Of a DNA stretch of 17,121 nt, positions 14,841 to 17,121 are shown piece by piece (position 1 is the stretch's first letter; the number at the start of each line of letters is the position of its first letter). Under the pieces are notes generated by a model. It had not been told where the DNA came from and did not search any database. It saw nothing but the letters and a program-made list of their open reading frames with translations. Location of the stretch: contig JANYFX010000134.1 in assembly GCA_025359585.1 (NCBI GenBank), positions 1 to 17,121 on the forward strand, written 5' to 3'. Made by a program: the position numbers and the translations under genes. Origin of the DNA: Rhizobacter sp. (GTDB taxonomy: Bacteria; Pseudomonadota; Gammaproteobacteria; Burkholderiales; Burkholderiaceae_C).

Positions 14841-14923
14841 GCCTGCCTACACGCGGCCGGGTGGCCGTGCCCACCGTGTAAACCAGCGCTGAGTGGCATG
14901 GCGCTTGCCTTAGCATCCGCGCC
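14841..14923 (+). promoter_or_regulatory. Intergenic region upstream of yejA
   Basis: A weak hairpin CGGCC/GGCCG (14854-14858 with 14863-14867, loop GGGT) follows the lipoprotein gene; it has no T-run. A -10-like TAGCAT (14911-14916) ends seven bases before the yejA ATG. A poor -35 candidate CTGAGT (14889-14894) lies 16 bases upstream of it. No Shine-Dalgarno is visible, so a leaderless or near-leaderless transcript is possible. Confidence 0.3.
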
Positions 14924-16879
14924 ATGCGAAAAAAACCTGTTCGCAGCTTGACGCGCCCTTTGCCCTGGCTGCTACCCGCAGCGCTGGTCATCGCGCTGAT
15001 CGCCGCCACCGCTCCTGCCCGCTCGGCCAAGCCTGCCGTCCCCGCGGCAACCGCCGCCTCGTCGGCCGCTCCCGCGGCCAGCACCTGGATCCACGCCTAC
15101 GCCGCGTTCGGTGCGCCGAAGTACCCACGCGGGTTCGACCACTTCGACTACGTGAACCCGGCCGCGCCCAAGGGCGGCACGGTCTTCCTGCCGAACCCGG
15201 ATCGGCGCACGGCGTTCGACAAGTTCAACCCGTTCACCGTGCGCGGCGCGGCACCGGCCGGCCTGGAGCTGTTCATGCTCGAGACGCTGGCGATCACCAG
15301 CGCCGACGAGCCGATGACGATGTACGGCCTGCTTGCCGAAGAGATGCTGGTGGCGCCCGACAAGAGCTCGATCACCTTCCGCCTCCACCCGAAGGCGAAG
15401 TTCTCGAACGGCGACCCGGTGACGGCGCAGGACGTGAAGTTCTCGTACGACTCGCTGACCAGCAAGTACGCGTCGCCGGCCTACCAGGCGGCCTACGGCG
15501 AGGGCGTGAAGCAGCTCGTGGTCGTCGATGAGCGCACGGTGCGTTTCGACCTCAGCGACAAGAGCAGCGCCACGCTGTTCAAGCTCGGCGGCCTGTACGT
15601 GTTCTCGCACAAGTGGGGGCTCAAGCCCGACGGCAGCCACGTGCGCTTCGACGAGCTGCTCAACGAGATTCCGTTGCTGAGCGGTCCCTACACCGTTCTG
15701 GCCCAGGACCCGCCGCGGCGCATCGAGTTCAAGCGCAACCCGGACTACTGGGCCGCCGATCTCGGCGTGCGGCGCGGCTCCTATAACTTCGACCGCATCG
15801 TCTACCGCTACTACAAGGACGAGACGGTCTCGACCGAAGCCTTCAAGACCGGCGAATACGACCTCGTCAAGGTGTATGCCGCCACGATCTGGGCGCGCCA
15901 GCACCGCGGCCCGAAGTGGGACGACGGGCGCATCATCAAGATGCCGTTTGTGACCAACGCCGGCAAGGGCCTGCAGTCGTACGAGCTGAACCTGCGCCGG
16001 CCGATCTTCGCCGACATCCGGGTACGCCGGGCGATCGCGCTATCGTACGACTTCGAGACCAACAACCGCTACCGCCGGCTCAAGCGCGCGAACAGCGTGT
16101 TCAACAACTCAGAGTTCGCGGCCGCCGGGCTGCCGTCGCCGGGCGAACTGAAGTTGCTGGAGCCGTTCCGTGCCGAGCTGCCCGAGGAGGTGTTCGGCCC
16201 GCCCTACCTGGCGCCGCGCAACGACACCGACGAGAACGCGCTGCGCCGCAACCTGCTGAAGGCCCGCAGCCTGCTCGAAGAAGCGGGCTGGAAGCTCGCG
16301 CCGGACGGCAAGCTGCGCAACGCAAAAGGCGAGCCCTTCGTCTTCGAGTACCTGTCGGCGACCGGCCAGAACACCGACCAGCGCATGAACCCGTGGCGGC
16401 GCAACCTCGAGAAGCTCGGCATCCAGCTGCCCGACCGCAAGGTCGACTACGCCTTGTTCAACCGCCGCCTGACCGACTTCGACTTCGACATGGTCACCAT
16501 CGTCGAGCCGGCGTTCACGCTGCCCGAGGTGGCCAACTACATCGACCTGTACGGCAGCAAGTCGGCCGGCGAGCCCGGCAGCGGCAATTACCGCGGCGTG
16601 AAGAACAAGGCCGTCGACCACGTGCTCGAAGCGATGACGGCGGCCACCACGATGGAAGACTTCCGCGACGCCTGCCGCGCGCTCGACCGCATCGTGATGT
16701 GGAACTACTGGCAGGTGCCCGAGCTGTACAGCAACTTCGAGGACGTCTCGTACTGGGACAAGTTCGCGATGTCGGCGGTGCGCGCCCAGTACTTCCAGAT
16801 CGACAACTCGCCCAGGGTGACCTCGCTGCTGGCCTGGCCGCTGACCACCTGGTGGATCAAGGACGCGGCCAAGCGCTGA
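14924..16879 (+). CDS. yejA: YejA-type ABC transporter periplasmic binding protein (oligopeptide/microcin C-like)
   Basis: Periplasmic binding protein of the SBP_bac_5 (OppA/DppA) superfamily, YejA branch. It has 651 residues with a basic start and hydrophobic core, likely cleaved near Ala35 ('APARSA'). YejA-type features are 'AYAAFGAPKYPRGFDHFDYV', 'NPAAPKGGTV', 'FDKFNPFTVRG', 'LTFRL'-like 'ITFRLHPKAKFSNGDPVTAQ', 'DVKFSYDSL' and 'IRVRRAIALSYDFE'. Length is slightly above E. coli YejA (604), the excess being in the Ala/Pro-rich linker after the signal peptide. The next gene, yejB, begins 34 bases downstream, confirming a yejAB(EF)-type operon. Known systems import oligopeptides, including microcin C in E. 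coli. The actual ligand here is unknown. Confidence 0.93.
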   Translation: MRKKPVRSLTRPLPWLLPAALVIALIAATAPARSAKPAVPAATAASSAAPAASTWIHAYAAFGAPKYPRGFDHFDYVNPAAPKGGTVFLPNPDRRTAFDKFNPFTVRGAAPAGLELFMLETLAITSADEPMTMYGLLAEEMLVAPDKSSITFRLHPKAKFSNGDPVTAQDVKFSYDSLTSKYASPAYQAAYGEGVKQLVVVDERTVRFDLSDKSSATLFKLGGLYVFSHKWGLKPDGSHVRFDELLNEIPLLSGPYTVLAQDPPRRIEFKRNPDYWAADLGVRRGSYNFDRIVYRYYKDETVSTEAFKTGEYDLVKVYAATIWARQHRGPKWDDGRIIKMPFVTNAGKGLQSYELNLRRPIFADIRVRRAIALSYDFETNNRYRRLKRANSVFNNSEFAAAGLPSPGELKLLEPFRAELPEEVFGPPYLAPRNDTDENALRRNLLKARSLLEEAGWKLAPDGKLRNAKGEPFVFEYLSATGQNTDQRMNPWRRNLEKLGIQLPDRKVDYALFNRRLTDFDFDMVTIVEPAFTLPEVANYIDLYGSKSAGEPGSGNYRGVKNKAVDHVLEAMTAATTMEDFRDACRALDRIVMWNYWQVPELYSNFEDVSYWDKFAMSAVRAQYFQIDNSPRVTSLLAWPLTTWWIKDAAKR

Positions 16880-16913
16880 GCCCCACCACCCCACACCCGA
16901 CGAGCGAGCCACG

Positions 16914-17121
16914 ATGCTGAGCTACATCCTCAAACGAGTCCTGCTGATGATCCCCACGCTGTTGGGCGCGCTGACGATCACCTTCATCGTGATCCAGTTC
17001 GTGCCTGGCGGGCCGGTCGAGCAGATCATGGCCGAGCAGCGCGCGGGCGCCGGTGGCGAAGGCTACCGCGCGCGCGCCGACAACAGCGCGAAGCAGATCG
17101 AGGAGCTGAAGAAGCTCTACG
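16914..17121 (+). CDS. yejB: YejB-type ABC transporter permease (partial, cut by window edge)
   Basis: The first 69 codons of an inner-membrane permease run off the right edge. The N-terminus 'MLSYILKRVLLMIPTLLGAL' continuing into 'TITFIVIQFVPGGPVEQIMA' is the typical first membrane helix and following loop of YejB/OppB permeases. It is followed by a hydrophilic stretch ending 'QIEELKKLY'. It lies 34 bases after yejA on the same strand; a weak GAGCGAG upstream may serve as ribosome binding site. The permease is expected to pair with YejE and the YejF ATPase beyond the window. Confidence 0.9.
   Translation, partial: MLSYILKRVLLMIPTLLGALTITFIVIQFVPGGPVEQIMAEQRAGAGGEGYRARADNSAKQIEELKKLY

Overview
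The window is about 17.1 kb of GC-rich DNA with strong G/C preference at third codon positions. The gene families and their style (EgtB-like SenA, PhnCDE-type transporter, FadH, YejAB, a degenerate HD-GYP protein) suggest a betaproteobacterium of the order Burkholderiales (Comamonadaceae/Sphaerotilaceae type). This is inferred from protein families, since no rRNA marker is present.

The most notable content is at 1-5835: a complete selenoneine (sen) biosynthesis locus built as two divergent arms. The rightward arm is senB (selenosugar synthase) then senC (SelD-type selenophosphate synthetase). The leftward arm is senA (EgtB-like selenoneine synthase) followed by a PhnD-, PhnC- and PhnE-type ABC transporter, with phnD/phnC and phnC/phnE joined by 4-base stop/start overlaps. 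The working model is: import of a selenium oxyanion by the ABC system, reduction to selenide by enzymes elsewhere, selenophosphate made by SenC, selenosugar made by SenB, and C-Se bond formation on hercynine by SenA. The hercynine-forming enzyme EgtD is not in the window.

Region 5890-7569 (minus) holds a low-specificity L-threonine aldolase and a flavodoxin-fold NADPH:FMN reductase. A 423-base stretch without a confident gene follows, then a 52-residue small ORF. Region 8157-10208 (minus) is a full-length 2,4-dienoyl-CoA reductase with its 4Fe-4S, FMN and FAD/NADPH features. Region 10310-11431 (minus) is an HD-GYP-type protein that has lost the HD metal-binding dyad and ends in a clear intrinsic terminator.

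A divergent rightward group runs from 11534 to 14840: a predicted PD-(D/E)XK nuclease-like protein with a possible N-terminal winged helix, a 10-TM EamA/DMT exporter, and a lipoprotein with a thioredoxin CPPC motif. The window ends with yejA (oligopeptide/microcin C-type binding protein) and the first 69 codons of yejB.

No tRNA, rRNA, CRISPR array, insertion sequence or attachment site was recognised.
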